Assembly (NCBI RefSeq): GCF_963259705.1
Contig: NC_081842.1
Location: forward strand, 88,280,433 to 88,344,432
Source of the DNA: Myotis daubentonii
Lineage: Eukaryota; Chordata; Mammalia; Chiroptera; Vespertilionidae
Direction of reading: 5' to 3'
DNA: 64,000 bases
The notes beneath the pieces were generated by a model, which saw nothing but the letters and a program-made list of their open reading frames with translations, had not been told where the DNA came from and made no database searches. The translations under genes and the position numbers were made by a program. This document shows, in pieces, positions 1 through 10,407 of this stretch (within the stretch, counting starts at the first letter, position 1; the number at the start of each line of letters is the position of its first letter).

Positions 1-384
1 TACAATTCAATGTTACTGCTATTGACTCTGAAACTCATATAATCGCCAATTTTACTTTTCTTCTTCCTACTCAGTGATTTGGCACCTTGTTCCCCTTAGT
101 TTCTTGACCTTACTTTGTCTCTTGCATTTGCTGTGTTGGAAATTAAACAGCCCATTCCAAGGGGCAGAGGGCAAAGGATTTCTATGGCCCTTCAATAACT
201 AGTGCCTTAAAGTTCACCATCAGCACAACTTGATCTCTGTTCCAGCCATTTTATAGGAGGCAGGTCAAGAGGCTAGTGTTATGTGTATATAATACTGAAA
301 TAATCTCAAAGATATCATTATATATACAAGGGCGGGAAAAAGTAGGTTTACAGTTGTTCATGTAGAAAATACAATAATTAATAA
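1..384. other. Non-genic flank, no recognised repeat
   Basis: AT-rich sequence without a credible coding frame and without a repeat I can name. Position 384 is the host A that flanks the Helitron on its right. Confidence 0.5.
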
Positions 385-855
385 TCCTATCAAATAAAAG
401 AGTAATATGCAAATTGACCAACACTCCAACACACAGGATAGCCACCCCATGTGGTCAAAGATGGCCAGCAGAGGAGGACAGTTGTGGGCGACCAGGCCTG
501 CAGGGGAGGGCAGTTGGGGTGACCAGGCCTGCAGGGGAGGGCAGTTGGGGGCAACCAAGCCTGCAGGGGAGGGCAGTTGGGGGAGACCAGGCCTATAGGG
601 GAGGGCAGTTGGAGGGACCAGGCCAGCAGGAGAGGGCAGTTAGGGGCAATCAGGCTGGCAGGGGAGCAGTTAGGCATTGATTAGGCTGGCAGGGGAGCAG
701 TTAGGGGCAATCAGGCAGGCATGCAGGCGAGCGGTTGAGAGTCAGCAGTCCTGGATTGTGAGAGGGATGTCCCAGATTGGAGAGGGTGCAGGCTGGGCTA
801 AGGGAAACACACACACCCTGCCCCCATGCACAGATTTTGTGCACTAGGCCTCTAG
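385..855 (+). mobile_element. HeliBat-like Helitron, unit A of a tandem pair
   Basis: It starts TCCTATCAAATAAAAGAG and continues with the ATGCAAATTGACC block seen at the 5' end of other Helitrons here. It ends with a small hairpin (832-845) followed by GGCCTCTAG. The left flank is A and the base after CTAG is T, as expected for Helitron insertion between A and T. Non-autonomous: no Rep/helicase is encoded. The interior (about 470-720) is a roughly 31-bp G-rich minisatellite. The terminal T and C fall inside the 8-bp duplication of the adjacent hAT MITE, so that MITE landed after this end existed. Confidence 0.85.
470..720 (+). repeat. G-rich minisatellite inside Helitron A
   Basis: About eight imperfect units of 31 bp built on GACCAGGCCTGCAGGGGAGG followed by GCAGTTGGGG. 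A related array lies in Helitron B (1175-1475). The open frames here on both strands arise from the repeat periodicity and are not genes. Confidence 0.85.
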
Positions 856-857
856 TC

Positions 858-1102
858 CAGTGGTCAGCAAACTGTGGCTCGGCAAACTGCAGGTCGCAAG
901 CCACATGCGGCTCTTTGGCCCCTTGAGTGTGGCTCTTCCACAAAATACCGGCTCTTCCACAAAATATTGACTTCTGTGCATGGGCCACAAAGTTTCAATC
1001 ACAGTGTACGTGAGCACCCCCACGTGGTATTTTGTGGAAGAGCCACATTCAAGGGGCCAAAGAGCCGCATGTGGCTCACGAGCCACAGTTTGCCGACCAC
1101 GG
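858..1102. mobile_element. Foldback hAT MITE
   Basis: Terminal inverted repeats begin CAGTGGTCAGCAAACTG and end TTTGCCGACCACGG. The inversion extends about 90 bp on each side, so both arms can pair along most of the element. It is flanked by a perfect 8-bp duplication CTCTAGTC (850-857 and 1103-1110), fitting the nnnTAnnn pattern of Buster-type hAT elements. Both arms match the left end of the hAT at 3163 (GCGGCTC...CCACATGCGGCTCTTTGG), so this is a two-left-ends derivative rather than a simple internal deletion. No coding capacity. Confidence 0.88.
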
Positions 1103-1108
1103 CTCTAG

Positions 1109-1653
1109 TCTCTTTATTTAAAGAGCCAGGGGCCATCGCAACCAAATGGATGACAGAACAGAAGACTGAACAGGCTGTGTGGGGTGACCAGGCCTGCAGG
1201 GGGGGGGCAGTAAGGGGTGACCAGCCTGGCGGGGGGGCAGTTAGGGGTGACCAGGCCAGCAGAGGGGGGCTGTTGGGGGTGACCTGGCCAGCAGGGTAGG
1301 CAGTAAGAGGCAACCATGCTGGCAGGGGAGACAGTTAGGGGCAACCAGGCCAGGGGGAGTGGGGGGGGGCAGTAGGGGGTGACCAGGTTGGCAAGGGGAG
1401 TCAGTTGGGGGCAACCAGGCTGGCAGGAAGAGGTGGTTAGGGGTGATCAAGCTGGTGGAGAGGGGGCCAGTAGGGGTGATCAGGCAGGGAGGCAGGTAAG
1501 CAGTTAGGAGCCAGCGGTGCCAGATTGTGAGAGGGATGTCAGACTGCCTCTCAGTTGGACATCCCCCAAGGGGTCCTGGATTGGAGAGGGTGCAGGCTGG
1601 GCTGAGGGGACCTCCCCCGCCCCATGTACGAATTTCATGCACCAGGCCTCTAG
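1109..1653 (+). mobile_element. Helitron, unit B of the tandem pair
   Basis: The 3' end is clear: hairpin-forming block, then CACCAGGCCTCTAG and a host T at 1654. About 90 bp upstream of that end it matches unit A (GAGAGGGTGCAGGCTGGGCT). A plausible 5' end, TCTCTTTATTTAAAGAG, starts directly at the base following the CTAG of unit A. The interior is again a G-rich minisatellite (about 1175-1475). It could be a second full unit or a read-through extension of unit A. Confidence 0.7.
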
Positions 1654-3142
1654 TACAAGAATAAACTGTCTTAGTGTACTCACAACTGTAAACCTACTCT
1701 TGCCCCACCCTGTATTATATATAATTATAGATATTATATACTATTCCTAAAAAAAATAAATGAATGGTTCTCTTAGTTTTCACTTTATACATGAAAAATG
1801 TTAAATTACAAGGTTTCTATATTTAGCAAATACATAAAACATTAAAATCTATGCTACCCATATATCAAAAAAATACTGTCTTAATTTCTAACTCTAATTT
1901 CTAGGGTTATTCCTCTTGATGTTTATGGGGAAAAAAAACCTTATACCAAATTAAAAGTTGTAAACTGCTAAATTGAATAATAACTTTGAATTTAAGAAAA
2001 TATTTAAAAATCATTCATTTCATTTGGTTTCTAACACCATAGAAGAGCTTGCCATAAGAACTTAATCTGAGCCTGAGGAATAATGAAATCAACCATCCTC
2101 ATTAAAATAATTTTAAATTTGTGTGTGTTGTGTATATGTGTGTGTATGTTAAAAAAAAAAAGTATAACCAAGTAAATGAATAAAGGATTCATAAACACCT
2201 GGAGAAAAACCTAGAAGTTTATATTTTAAATATTGAAACAACAGCACTAACATTTATAAATGAAAAGAATTGTTACAAAATATATAATCCTTATACATCT
2301 TTCCTATACAATATAACTAGATCAATGTAGCTATGCCAACTTCATTGCTTTTTTACTGAAGAATAAAATAGGCTTTTTTAACTGAATAGTATCAGCATCT
2401 TGAAGAACTTCCAAACTGATCTGTTGCATGCCTTAATTTTAATTAAAAAATACAAATGAATAGCATAATTGGAGCGAAGAATCAACATTAATAATCTTTA
2501 AATCAAAAGGATTTACACTGAGATTATAATTAATTACATGCCAAAAAATATCTTGTTGAATAGGGTGGTGACCTCAGTTACTTTGTTTAATCACTAAAAC
2601 AATTCAATCTTCAAATAAGAAGTTGGATCAATTCCAAATATACCCAATTAAGATTATCAATTCACTAAGAACAGTGACAATAAACCTCAAAAATAAACTC
2701 TTTAAAAATTTTTCTTTTTGATTAATGTGTCTACACCAATTTTTATTAGTACTTAGGTCCTTGAGGAAAACTATCTTGGCAGTAGGACCCTGCTGTCCAC
2801 AGAATGCCTGGGGGCAAACATTTCCATAAATAATCATGCTGATATTTCTGTTCTATTGCTGAACACAAAGTTGTCACCTATTAAACCCATGTTCAGGAGA
2901 CCAAAGTCAAAGAATGCTATTCTGGAGAGAAACAGGTTAACAGAATAAAAAATATCTGTACAATTTTGCTATATTCCTACATGCATAATTATATGCTTTT
3001 AACTCAGACAACTTTTGTCTCTCAGTTTCCACAGCAATACCATAGGGTGTTCTAGACAATGCTTGTATTGCCAGAAGATTTTAATTCATTTCTCTGGGTA
3101 CTTCCAGGACAGTTACATAGAGATGATGCAAAAACTGAAAAT
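1654..3142. other. AT-rich non-genic stretch
   Basis: No gene or named repeat is visible. There is a short GT-rich tract near 2120-2150 and an A-run near 2150. The only frame of note (2628-2837, minus) has no recognisable domain and is not supported. Confidence 0.5.
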
Positions 3143-3162
3143 AAGAATGAATTGCCCTAGCC

Positions 3163-4337
3163 CAGTGGTCGGCAAACTGCGGCTCACAAGCCACATGCGG
3201 CTCTTTGGCCCCTTGAGTGTGGCTCTTCCACAAAATACCACGTGCGGGCGCACACATACAGTGCAATTGAAACTTCGTGGCCCATGCCCAGAAGTCGGTT
3301 TTCAGCCTGGGCGAGTCTATTTTGAAGAAGTGACGTTAGAAGAAGTGTGGCGTGTCGGTTGGTTGGGCGACGGGAGATTCAGCACAGGGGAGGCACAGGT
3401 GATTCATGCAAGAGTTGAGTGAGCCAGTCAGTCAGTTAGCCAGCGGTAGTGCAGTGGTTAGTGTTAGTCGCGTCCACAAATCGCGCACACGTGACAAAAG
3501 TACCTACTCGAAGCATAAAGTTACCTGTATTTTTCCAACCAGCTGCAAATCCTACAGGTATTTTTGTCATCAATTTAAGAATTGTAATTATTTTGTGTTG
3601 GTGGCTTTATTATTATAAAACTAGAGGCCCGTTGCACAAAGATTCATGCAATAGGCCTTCTTTCCCCTGGCTGCCCGCACCAGTTTTCTTCTGGCACCCG
3701 GGACCCAGACCTTCACTCTGGCCACCACCTTCCATCTTCGCTCTGGACACAGTCTTCGCTGTGGCTGGAGGCTTCAGTTTTTGCTCCTTGCTCCAGCCGG
3801 AGTCTTCAGTCTCTGGCCAGAGCTGCTCCTGTAGCTCCTTCCACCTCCCACCCTCCCCCTCATAGCTTGATCACTGCTTTGCCTGCAGACCTTGCCAATG
3901 GGCTCCTGGGTCCCGGGGGCCGACTTGCCTGTGGCCCGGCTTTCTGATCACGATCACAATCACGGGCCACAGGCAAGGCAGCTCCTGGGTCCCTGGGAGC
4001 TGCCTTGCCTGCAGCCTGGCTTTCCGGCGGCTCCTGGGGTCACACACAGGGGCCTGGATGGTGGCTCCCGGTGTCCTGCCCTGCTTGCAGTATGCAAATT
4101 AGCCGCCATCTTTGTTGGTGGTTAATTTGCATATTGTGCTGATCAGCCATGTTTGTCTATTATTAGATAGGATGAGGACGTTTTTAGCAAAGGCCAGCTT
4201 AGGAGTACCTTAATTAAGTTAATAACAATGTGCCTACCTATATAGTTTAAGTTTAAAAAATTTGGCTCTCAAAAGAAATTTCAATCATTGTACTGTTGAT
4301 ATTTGGCTCTGTTGACTAATGAGTTTGCCGACCACTG
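3163..4337 (+). mobile_element. Non-autonomous hAT element (CAGTGGTCGGCAAACT family)
   Basis: Termini CAGTGGTCGGCAAACT and AGTTTGCCGACCACTG are inverted repeats. The target duplication is CCCTAGCC at 3155-3162 and CCCTAGCT at 4338-4345 (nnnTAnnn, one change). After removing the Helitron at 3621-4172 it is about 620 bp. The right subterminal region (GGCTCTGTTGACTAATGAG) differs from the left. No transposase frame survives; frames at 3015-3422 and 3406-3618 are not supported as genes. Confidence 0.9.
3621..4172 (-). mobile_element. Helitron nested in the hAT element
   Basis: In minus orientation the 3' end reads CTAG next to the GAGGCCC block with its hairpin (3621-3655), and the 5' end is TCCTATCTAATAATAG (4172 back to 4157). 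Flanks are A at 3620 and T at 4173. The GC-rich interior has two diverged direct-repeat units (about 3895-4040) around CTGCCTTGCCTGCAGCC-like blocks. The 5' end carries the ATGCAAATTA block shared with other HeliBat-like copies. Confidence 0.88.
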
Positions 4338-4564
4338 CCCTAGCTGGTTTGGCTCAGTGGATAGAGCGTCGGCCTGCAGACTGAGGGGTCCCAGGTTCGA
4401 TTCCGGTCAAGGGCATGTGCCTTGGTTGCGGGCACATCCCCCAAAGGGGCTGTGCGGGAGGCAGCTGATCGATGTTTCTCTCTCATCGATGTTTCTAACT
4501 CTCTATCCCGCTCCCTTCCTCTCTGTAAAAAAATCAATAAAATATATTTTTAAAAAGAATGAAT

Positions 4565-5069
4565 CATTTCTGGCACTTTATAAATGAAAATGTATTTTAC
4601 TGATAATGTAAAGCAATTTTCCACTTACCATTGAGTGACACTGAAATTATGAAAGGACATTTTATTTTTTTAAATGTCTGCTTTTTTTTTCCACATGAGA
4701 TGATAAGTGCTTTCTTAGCATTCTAATTGCTACAAAATTCTCAGTTAATTATGAAAGCTTCCAAACAGCCTTTTCCATGAACTTCAGAAGGAAACTAAAG
4801 TAAGCTTTCTCTGAACAACACTGAAGTGAAGTAAGCCCATCTATTTTTCGTAACTTTTATAATTAGTGCTATAAGTTATATATCTTTGAGGCTCCATCTG
4901 TTTTTATAAATCATCATTAATATCCTCAACTAGTTGGAAAGCAAATACTTCCTGAGTCCCCCTCTGTGTGCCGCACTCTCATGACATTCAGTTTCTCCCA
5001 GAATTTTGCCAAGATCTTCTCTTTGACTTTAGCTTCAACCTTGGCTTTGGGACCATCATAGAACTAAGT
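4565..5069. other. Non-genic interval
   Basis: AT-rich sequence between two SINEs. I see no gene and no named repeat. Confidence 0.5.
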
Positions 5070-5078
5070 AACAATCGA

Positions 5079-5312
5079 GCCCTACCTGGTTTGGCTCAGT
5101 GGATAGAGCATCGGCCTGCGAACTGAAAGGTCCTGGGTTCAATTCTGGTCAAGGGCACATGCCTGGGTTGTGGGCTTGATCCCTAGTGGGGGACTTGCAG
5201 GAGGCAGTCGATCCATGGCTGTCTCATCGTGGATGTTTCTATCTCTCTCTCTCCCTCTTCCTTCTTCTCTGAAATCAATAGAAATATATTTTTTAAGAAA
5301 ACAAAAACAAAT
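5079..5312 (+). mobile_element. VES-type SINE
   Basis: tRNA-like head with GGTTTGGCTCAGTGGATAG (A box) and GGTTCAATTC (B box), then TC-rich and A-rich tail. The approximate duplication is AACAATCGA (5070-5078) and AACAATTGA (5313-5321). Confidence 0.93.
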
Positions 5313-5321
5313 AACAATTGA

Positions 5322-6329
5322 CATTCCTGAAGTTGTGCATAATCCATGACAAGTGTTTGATAAGGTACCAACATGTCTAATCAGTTTTACAATGTCAGTT
5401 TTGTAAATAAGATGTCATTGAGATTTAATGGCATGCTCTCAAATTTTGTATTCAAATATAGATAAAAGCATTCTAGATATAACCTGAACCAAACACACAC
5501 ACAGGCACACACACGCACACACACACACACCTTGTGTTTTATATGTTAGTTCCTGTTACTCAGCAGGAGTACAATTCATTATTATTGTCAAAAGGAACTG
5601 CAAATATAATTGATGATAATAAAGGCTTACAAAATTAGTGATAATAAAGGATTAAAGTATTTAAAATTTTTCAGTAGTTGAATAGAAAATAAGCTGATAG
5701 CTAAATTAATATTAAGAGAGAGTACATTAATTAGATAAATTTAGAAAAAAACACATTCATTTGGAGAAAAGAAATGCTCATAAAATATAAATAATAATGC
5801 AAAATTTATTAGTAGAGATTGGAATAAAGCTGTATCAGCCTGCGTTGGATCATAAAGTGAGGCACTAGAAGAATTATGGAAATAAGCAGTGCAATATAGG
5901 AATTAGGGAGTATAGGACTGCAGTGGCTGCTGGAGAGTGACTTCCCCTGGAAGGATGAAGCCAAGAGATGAGGAGCAGCTGCACTGCTGTCAGCCTGCAC
6001 ACTGAGGAAGGAGGAGCTGCAGCCTGCAGGGAAGTCCCGGGAACCACCACCACCATGACCATGAAGTGAAAGCTCATCAAGCAACCTGCAAAGCCGTCAG
6101 GTCTTAACAGCCAACTTCTCAAGGGATGGTTGCACTTCCCTTTCTCCACCTCTCACTCAGATTACTCACTGAAACTCTAACCAAAACCATAGAGCAAAGG
6201 GGATTCTAAAAAGCTAAATTCTCAGCCTGAAATGGGAGAGTCTTAGTGAAGAGTGACAAGCAAACAATCCACCATAGCCTATCTCTCAGTAGAATTGCTT
6301 ATTGTATAAGCAATTAAAACATGAAAGCA
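5322..6329. other. Non-genic interval with (CA)n
   Basis: Contains a (CA)n microsatellite at about 5492-5530 with two interruptions. The remainder is AT-rich. Overlapping minus frames at 5809-6149 carry no recognisable domain. Confidence 0.5.
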
Positions 6330-6470
6330 GCCCTGACTGGTTGCTCAGTGGTTAGAGCATCAGCCCACAGACCATAGCATCATGGGTTTGATTCCCTGTC
6401 AAGGGCATGTACCTCTGTTGCAGGTTCAATCCCCGGCCCTGGTCAGTGCAGGAAGCAACGAGTCACATCA

Positions 6471-6531
<61 letters not shown>

Positions 6532-6632
6532 CCTTCCTTCTTCCCTCTCCCTCCCTTCCTCCACCCTCCTTTCACTCTCTCTCTAAAAATCAATGGAAAA
6601 AAATATCCTCAGATGAGGATAAAAAAAAAAGC
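6330..6632 (+). mobile_element. VES-related SINE with long (CT)n tail
   Basis: Head CCCTGACTGGTTGCTCAGTG with B-box-like GGTTTGATTCC. The TC-rich portion has expanded into a (CT)n tract at about 6474-6533. It ends AAATCAATGGAAAAAAATATC followed by a CCTCAGATGAGGAT block, which marks a different subfamily from the copy at 5079. The serine/leucine-rich frames over the tract are not genes. Confidence 0.9.
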
Positions 6633-7748
6633 TTGAAAGAAATTAATAAGAAGAATTGTATAAAATTATGAGGTTACCTAATTCCAGGAAGCCTTAAGCC
6701 TTCTAAGAAGATTCTCTTGAAAATTTTTCCGTTTATAAGGGTAAATTAAAATCACAATGTAAATTTTGCCATATCCACATTTCACAAAGAGGGAAAATTG
6801 CAAAATAAAGAATATGACTATAAAGAAAAGAGGACAGTGTTAAAGAAAAGAAGGTTTCCCAAATCACATTTTATTCTCACTGATAAAACTTAAAAATGAT
6901 GATTTTGTATGAATGCTTTTTTAAGATTTGTTTAAAAATGAAACAGAAACTAATTTTAAATGATCTCTATTCATATATTGAAGATAAAGGCTTTTTAAAG
7001 ATTTACCTTAAGTTCATTGTGTAAAATGTAACTAAAAAACATTTTTCTGAATTATATTCTGTTGTATACAAAAAGATTGATACTACTAAATGTGCCAGTT
7101 GAAAGCCAGAACTGCATTTAACAGCTCACACATGTGGCCAGAGTGACTAAATAAGCCATCCTAGAGCTAAGAGTCTGAAGAAATTAACTTTCAGGGTCCA
7201 CAATGTCCAACTTTTAAAATTTGACTCCCCAAAATATTAAAAATTAGAATATTTAATAAATTTTAAGTAAAATTCCATATTTATTCTATATTTTACAAGT
7301 TCATTTTATTATGTTGATATTTACATTTGGCATTGGCTTTGGAAAACTATAGGTCTTATCATCTCCATCATTTAGAATTTTGCAAAAAATAATTTCATTT
7401 TAGGGTATGTCTCTAATATCAGCAACAGAGTTCAACAAGAATTTTTGTGCTTTATGTATATATAAATCCCCTATTCTCTCTTTTTTTAAAAAAGAAAATA
7501 ATTCCTCAAGGTCACTATTTTCATGACACCTTCCCCCAATTATATGGCCAAAGCTTTCCACTTTTTGAATACTCTCTTTTCTATAATTATTATAATTATT
7601 TGTATGTTTTCTCATCTTTTCTACTAATGTGAAGGAACTTTAATGGTAAGAACATCTGTTTTCATCTTTTTCAATTCCCATCAGGAGACACGAATCAGCA
7701 ACCTGCATGGAAAATTCAGTCTGAAAATATATTTGGTTGGTTGGCATA
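6633..7748. other. AT-rich non-genic interval
   Basis: No gene or named repeat recognised. Overlapping frames at 7400-7632 on both strands have no recognisable domain. Confidence 0.45.

Positions 7749-7749
<1 letters not shown>

Positions 7750-7793
<44 letters not shown>
7750..7793 (+). repeat. (GT)n microsatellite
   Basis: About 22 uninterrupted GT dinucleotides. Confidence 0.97.
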
Positions 7794-7796
<3 letters not shown>

Positions 7797-7829
7797 CCTT
7801 TGCAATTGTTTTGTTTTCTATTTATTAAT

Positions 7830-9655
7830 AAAACAAACTTAATTTAATTTATTTAATTTATTAATAAAATAATTATTAATTTATTAACGTTAGTTAATAA
7901 AATTATACAGGTTTCAAATTCTGTATTACATCATCTGTATATTTATTGTGTGTTCACCAGCCCAAGTCAAGTCTCTTTCCATCAAAATTTATCCCCTTTA
8001 TACCGTCATATACCTGTCCCCGCTCCCTCCTTCCCCTCTGATAATCACCATATTGTTGTCTGTGACTATGAAGTTTTTGGTTTTTGCTTAATCCCTCACC
8101 TTTTTCACGGCCCCCTCCCCTCTGATATCTGTCAGTCTATTCCAGTGATGGCGAACCTATGACACGCGTGTCAGAGGTGACACGCGAACTCATTTTTTTT
8201 GGTTGATTTTTCTTTGTTAAATGGCATTTAAATATATAAAATAAATATCAAAAATATACATCGTTGTTTTACTATGGTTGCAAATATCAAAAAATTTCTA
8301 TATGTGACACGGCACCAGAATTAAGTTAGGGTTTTTCAAAATGCTGACACGCCGAGCTCAAAAGGTTCGCCATCACTGGTCTAGTCTCTATATCTATGAA
8401 TCTGTTGTTTGTTAGTTTATCTTGTTAATTAAATTCCACATATGAGTGAAATCATAGGGTGCTTGTCTTTCCCTGACTGGCTTATTACACAGCACAGTGC
8501 TCTCCAGGGTCACCGATGATGTTGCAAAGGGTAAGATTTCCTCCGTTTTTGCAGCCAAGTAGTATTCCCTTGTGTAAATGTCACACAGCACTTTATCCAC
8601 TCATCTACTGATGGGCACATGGGCTGCTTCTAAATCTTGGCTATAGTAAATAGTGCTGCAACAAACATAGGGGAGCACATATTCTTCCAAATTGGTATTT
8701 TGGGTTTATTCCGATATTTTACCAGTAGTGGAATCACTGAATCATAAGGAAGTTCCATTTTTTATTTTTGAGGTAAATCCATACCGCTTTCCACAGTGAC
8801 TGCACCAATCTGCATTGTCGCCAACAGTGTCCACGCATTCCCTTTTCTCCATATCCTTGCCAACACATGTTGTTGGATGATTTATTGATGATAATCATTC
8901 TGGCAGGTGTAAAGTGATACCTCATTGTAGTTTTAATTTGCTCTCTCTGATGATTACTTCTGTTGAGCACCTTTTCAAAATATTGGCCTTCTCTATGTCC
9001 TCTTTGGAGAAGTATCTATTCAGGTGCTTTGCCCATTTTTTAGTTGGATTGTGTAGTTTTCTTGGTTGAGTTGTATAAGTTCTTTATAAATTTTAGATAT
9101 TAATCCCTTATCACATGTATCATTGGCAAATATATTCTCCCGTTCAGTGGGTTGTCTTTTCATTTTGTTGATGGTTTTTTTGCTGTATAAAAACTTTTTG
9201 GTTTGATGTAGTCCCATTTGTTTATTTTTTCGCTTGTTTCCCTTGCCCAAGGTGATCTATCAGAAAAATATTGCTATGAGAAGTGTCCGAGATTTTACTA
9301 CCTATGTTTTGTTCTATGATTTTTATGGTATCGAGCCTAACATTTAAATCTTTAATATATTTTGAGTTTATGTTGTGTATGGTGTTAGAAGGTGGTCTAG
9401 TTTCATTTTTTGGCATGTATCTGTCTAATTTTTCCAACACCATTTATTGAATAGTCTATCTTTAACCCATCATATGTTTTAGCCTTCTTTGTCAAATTTA
9501 ATGGACCATAAAGGCATGGGTTTATTTCTTGACTTTCTATTCAGTGCCATCTATATGTCTGTTTTTACACCAGTACCATCGTATTTTGATTACCATGACC
9601 TCGTAGTATAGTTTGATATCAGCATGATTCTTCTATCTTTGTTCTGTCTATTTAG
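7830..9655 (-). mobile_element. L1 LINE, 3' portion, minus strand
   Basis: Minus-strand frames match the C-terminal part of L1 ORF2: 8412-8600 (YTREYYLAAKTEEILPFA), 8734-8970 (MRYHFTPARM...NNMCWQGYGEKG) and 9020-9443 (GKGNKRKNKQMG region). All are interrupted by stops and frameshifts. The 3'UTR-like sequence runs from about 7830 to 8400, where a hAT MITE is inserted. The copy is 5'-truncated near 9655, within the region coding for the RT-to-C-terminal part of ORF2. It is old and inactive. Confidence 0.88.
8143..8378. mobile_element. hAT MITE, internal-deletion derivative of the Buster-like element at 17481
   Basis: Termini CAGTGATGGCGAACC and GGTTCGCCATCACTG. Duplication GTCTATTC (8135-8142) and GTCTAGTC (8379-8386), nnnTAnnn with one change. 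In reverse complement it equals roughly the first 190 bp of the 17481 element joined to its last 50 bp (junction near AACCAAAAAA/ATGAGTTC). It has no coding sequence and would depend on a transposase of that family. Confidence 0.92.
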
Positions 9656-10136
9656 GTGGGACATGTGCTTCCCACTTAACCAAGTCCCCACTGTTCTCTG
9701 TTGCCTAATACTTGGCCAACTTCACCAACCTAATAACTACTGGTCCTATGGGCATCTGAGTTTATAAGTTTTGCCTTTTAAAGATTAATATGGCACCTTA
9801 TTTATATTAGATATTTAGTGTATATTTATTAAATGATGCACAAGAAGGTTGTCATGAACAAATGAACAAATTAATTTTATTTCTGAGCGTAAGTCCCATT
9901 TCCCCTAAATGCAGTCTCCCATGCAACTAGATCTAATTGTAATTCTTCATTCTACCGCACATTTCTTATCAGGTTCATAGATTATTGTCAGTCCATTATA
10001 ACAGTTTCATTACTATCTTCTCTTTGTTTATATTAGCAAACTTAACTGAGATGGTATTATTTTTAATATAAATTTCCTTTCCTTTTGAAATTGAAACAGT
10101 GGAATGAAGTGTTTTATGGCTGAAACAACCTTCGTT
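9656..10136. other. Non-genic interval
   Basis: Between the truncated L1 and the 7SK copy. Nothing recognised. Confidence 0.5.
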
Positions 10137-10149
10137 CAAAAGAAAACTG

Positions 10150-10393
10150 GGATGTGAGGGCGATCTGGCTGCGACATCTGTCACCCCATTGATCGCCAGG
10201 GTTGATTCGGCTGATCTGGCTGGCTAGGCGGGTGTCCCCCTCCTCCCTCACTGATCCATGTGCGTCCCTCCCGAAGCTGCGCGCTCAGTCGAAGAGGACG
10301 ACCTTCCCCCCACCCCCCCCAGGAGAGGACCGGTCTTCGGTCAAGGGTATATGAGTAGCTGCGCTCCCCTGCTAGAACCTCCAAACAAGCTCT
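10150..10393 (+). pseudogene. 7SK snRNA retropseudogene, 3'-truncated and tailless
   Basis: The sequence begins GGATGTGAGGGCGATCTGGC, the exact 5' end of 7SK RNA, and runs through the GATTCGGCTGATCTGGCTGG, CCCGAAGCTGCGCGCTC, GACCGGTCTTCGGTCAAGG and GAACCTCCAAACAAGCTCTC blocks. It stops about 240 nt into the roughly 331-nt RNA. The flanks are a perfect 14-bp duplication CAAAAGAAAACTGG (10137-10150 and 10394-10407), showing LINE-mediated insertion. There is no A tail and no Pol III terminator. The real RN7SK gene needs an upstream PSE and TATA element and none is visible, so this is a copy, not the functional gene. A CCCC(A)CCCCCCC expansion near 10306-10320 and several substitutions support decay. 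Confidence 0.93.
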
Positions 10394-10407
10394 CAAAAGA
10401 AAACTGG

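Larger units (their letters stand above)
3153..4554 (+). mobile_element. VES-type SINE split by a hAT transposon
   Basis: The SINE body is 3153-3162 plus 4338-4554. It carries the tRNA-derived head (TGGTTTGGCTCAGTGG, an A box), a B box (GGTTCGATTCC), a TC-rich tail and an AATAAAATATA A-rich end. Target duplication AAGAATGAAT is at 3143-3152 and 4555-4564. The hAT insertion sits about 10 bp into the SINE, and its own 8-bp duplication (CCCTAGCC/CCCTAGCT) is SINE sequence. Confidence 0.92.

Noticed and set aside
358..1642. Overlapping Pro/Gly/Trp-rich frames on both strands
   Set aside because: They come from the G-rich Helitron minisatellite; periodic composition keeps several frames open at once.
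3449..4125. 138- and 77-codon plus frames as possible captured exons
   Set aside because: They begin in hAT sequence and continue into the reverse-oriented Helitron, crossing element boundaries; no domain.
4338..4430. Functional tRNA gene
   Set aside because: A and B boxes are present but the sequence continues into the VES SINE body and tail, and no complete cloverleaf is seen; it is a tRNA-derived SINE.
4340..4537. Arg/Glu-rich minus frame repeated around several loci
   Set aside because: It is the antisense of the VES SINE; the same peptide pattern recurs at 12890-13072 and 53970-54347.
10150..10393. Functional RN7SK gene
   Set aside because: 3' truncation, no terminator, no upstream promoter elements seen and a target duplication show a retrocopy.
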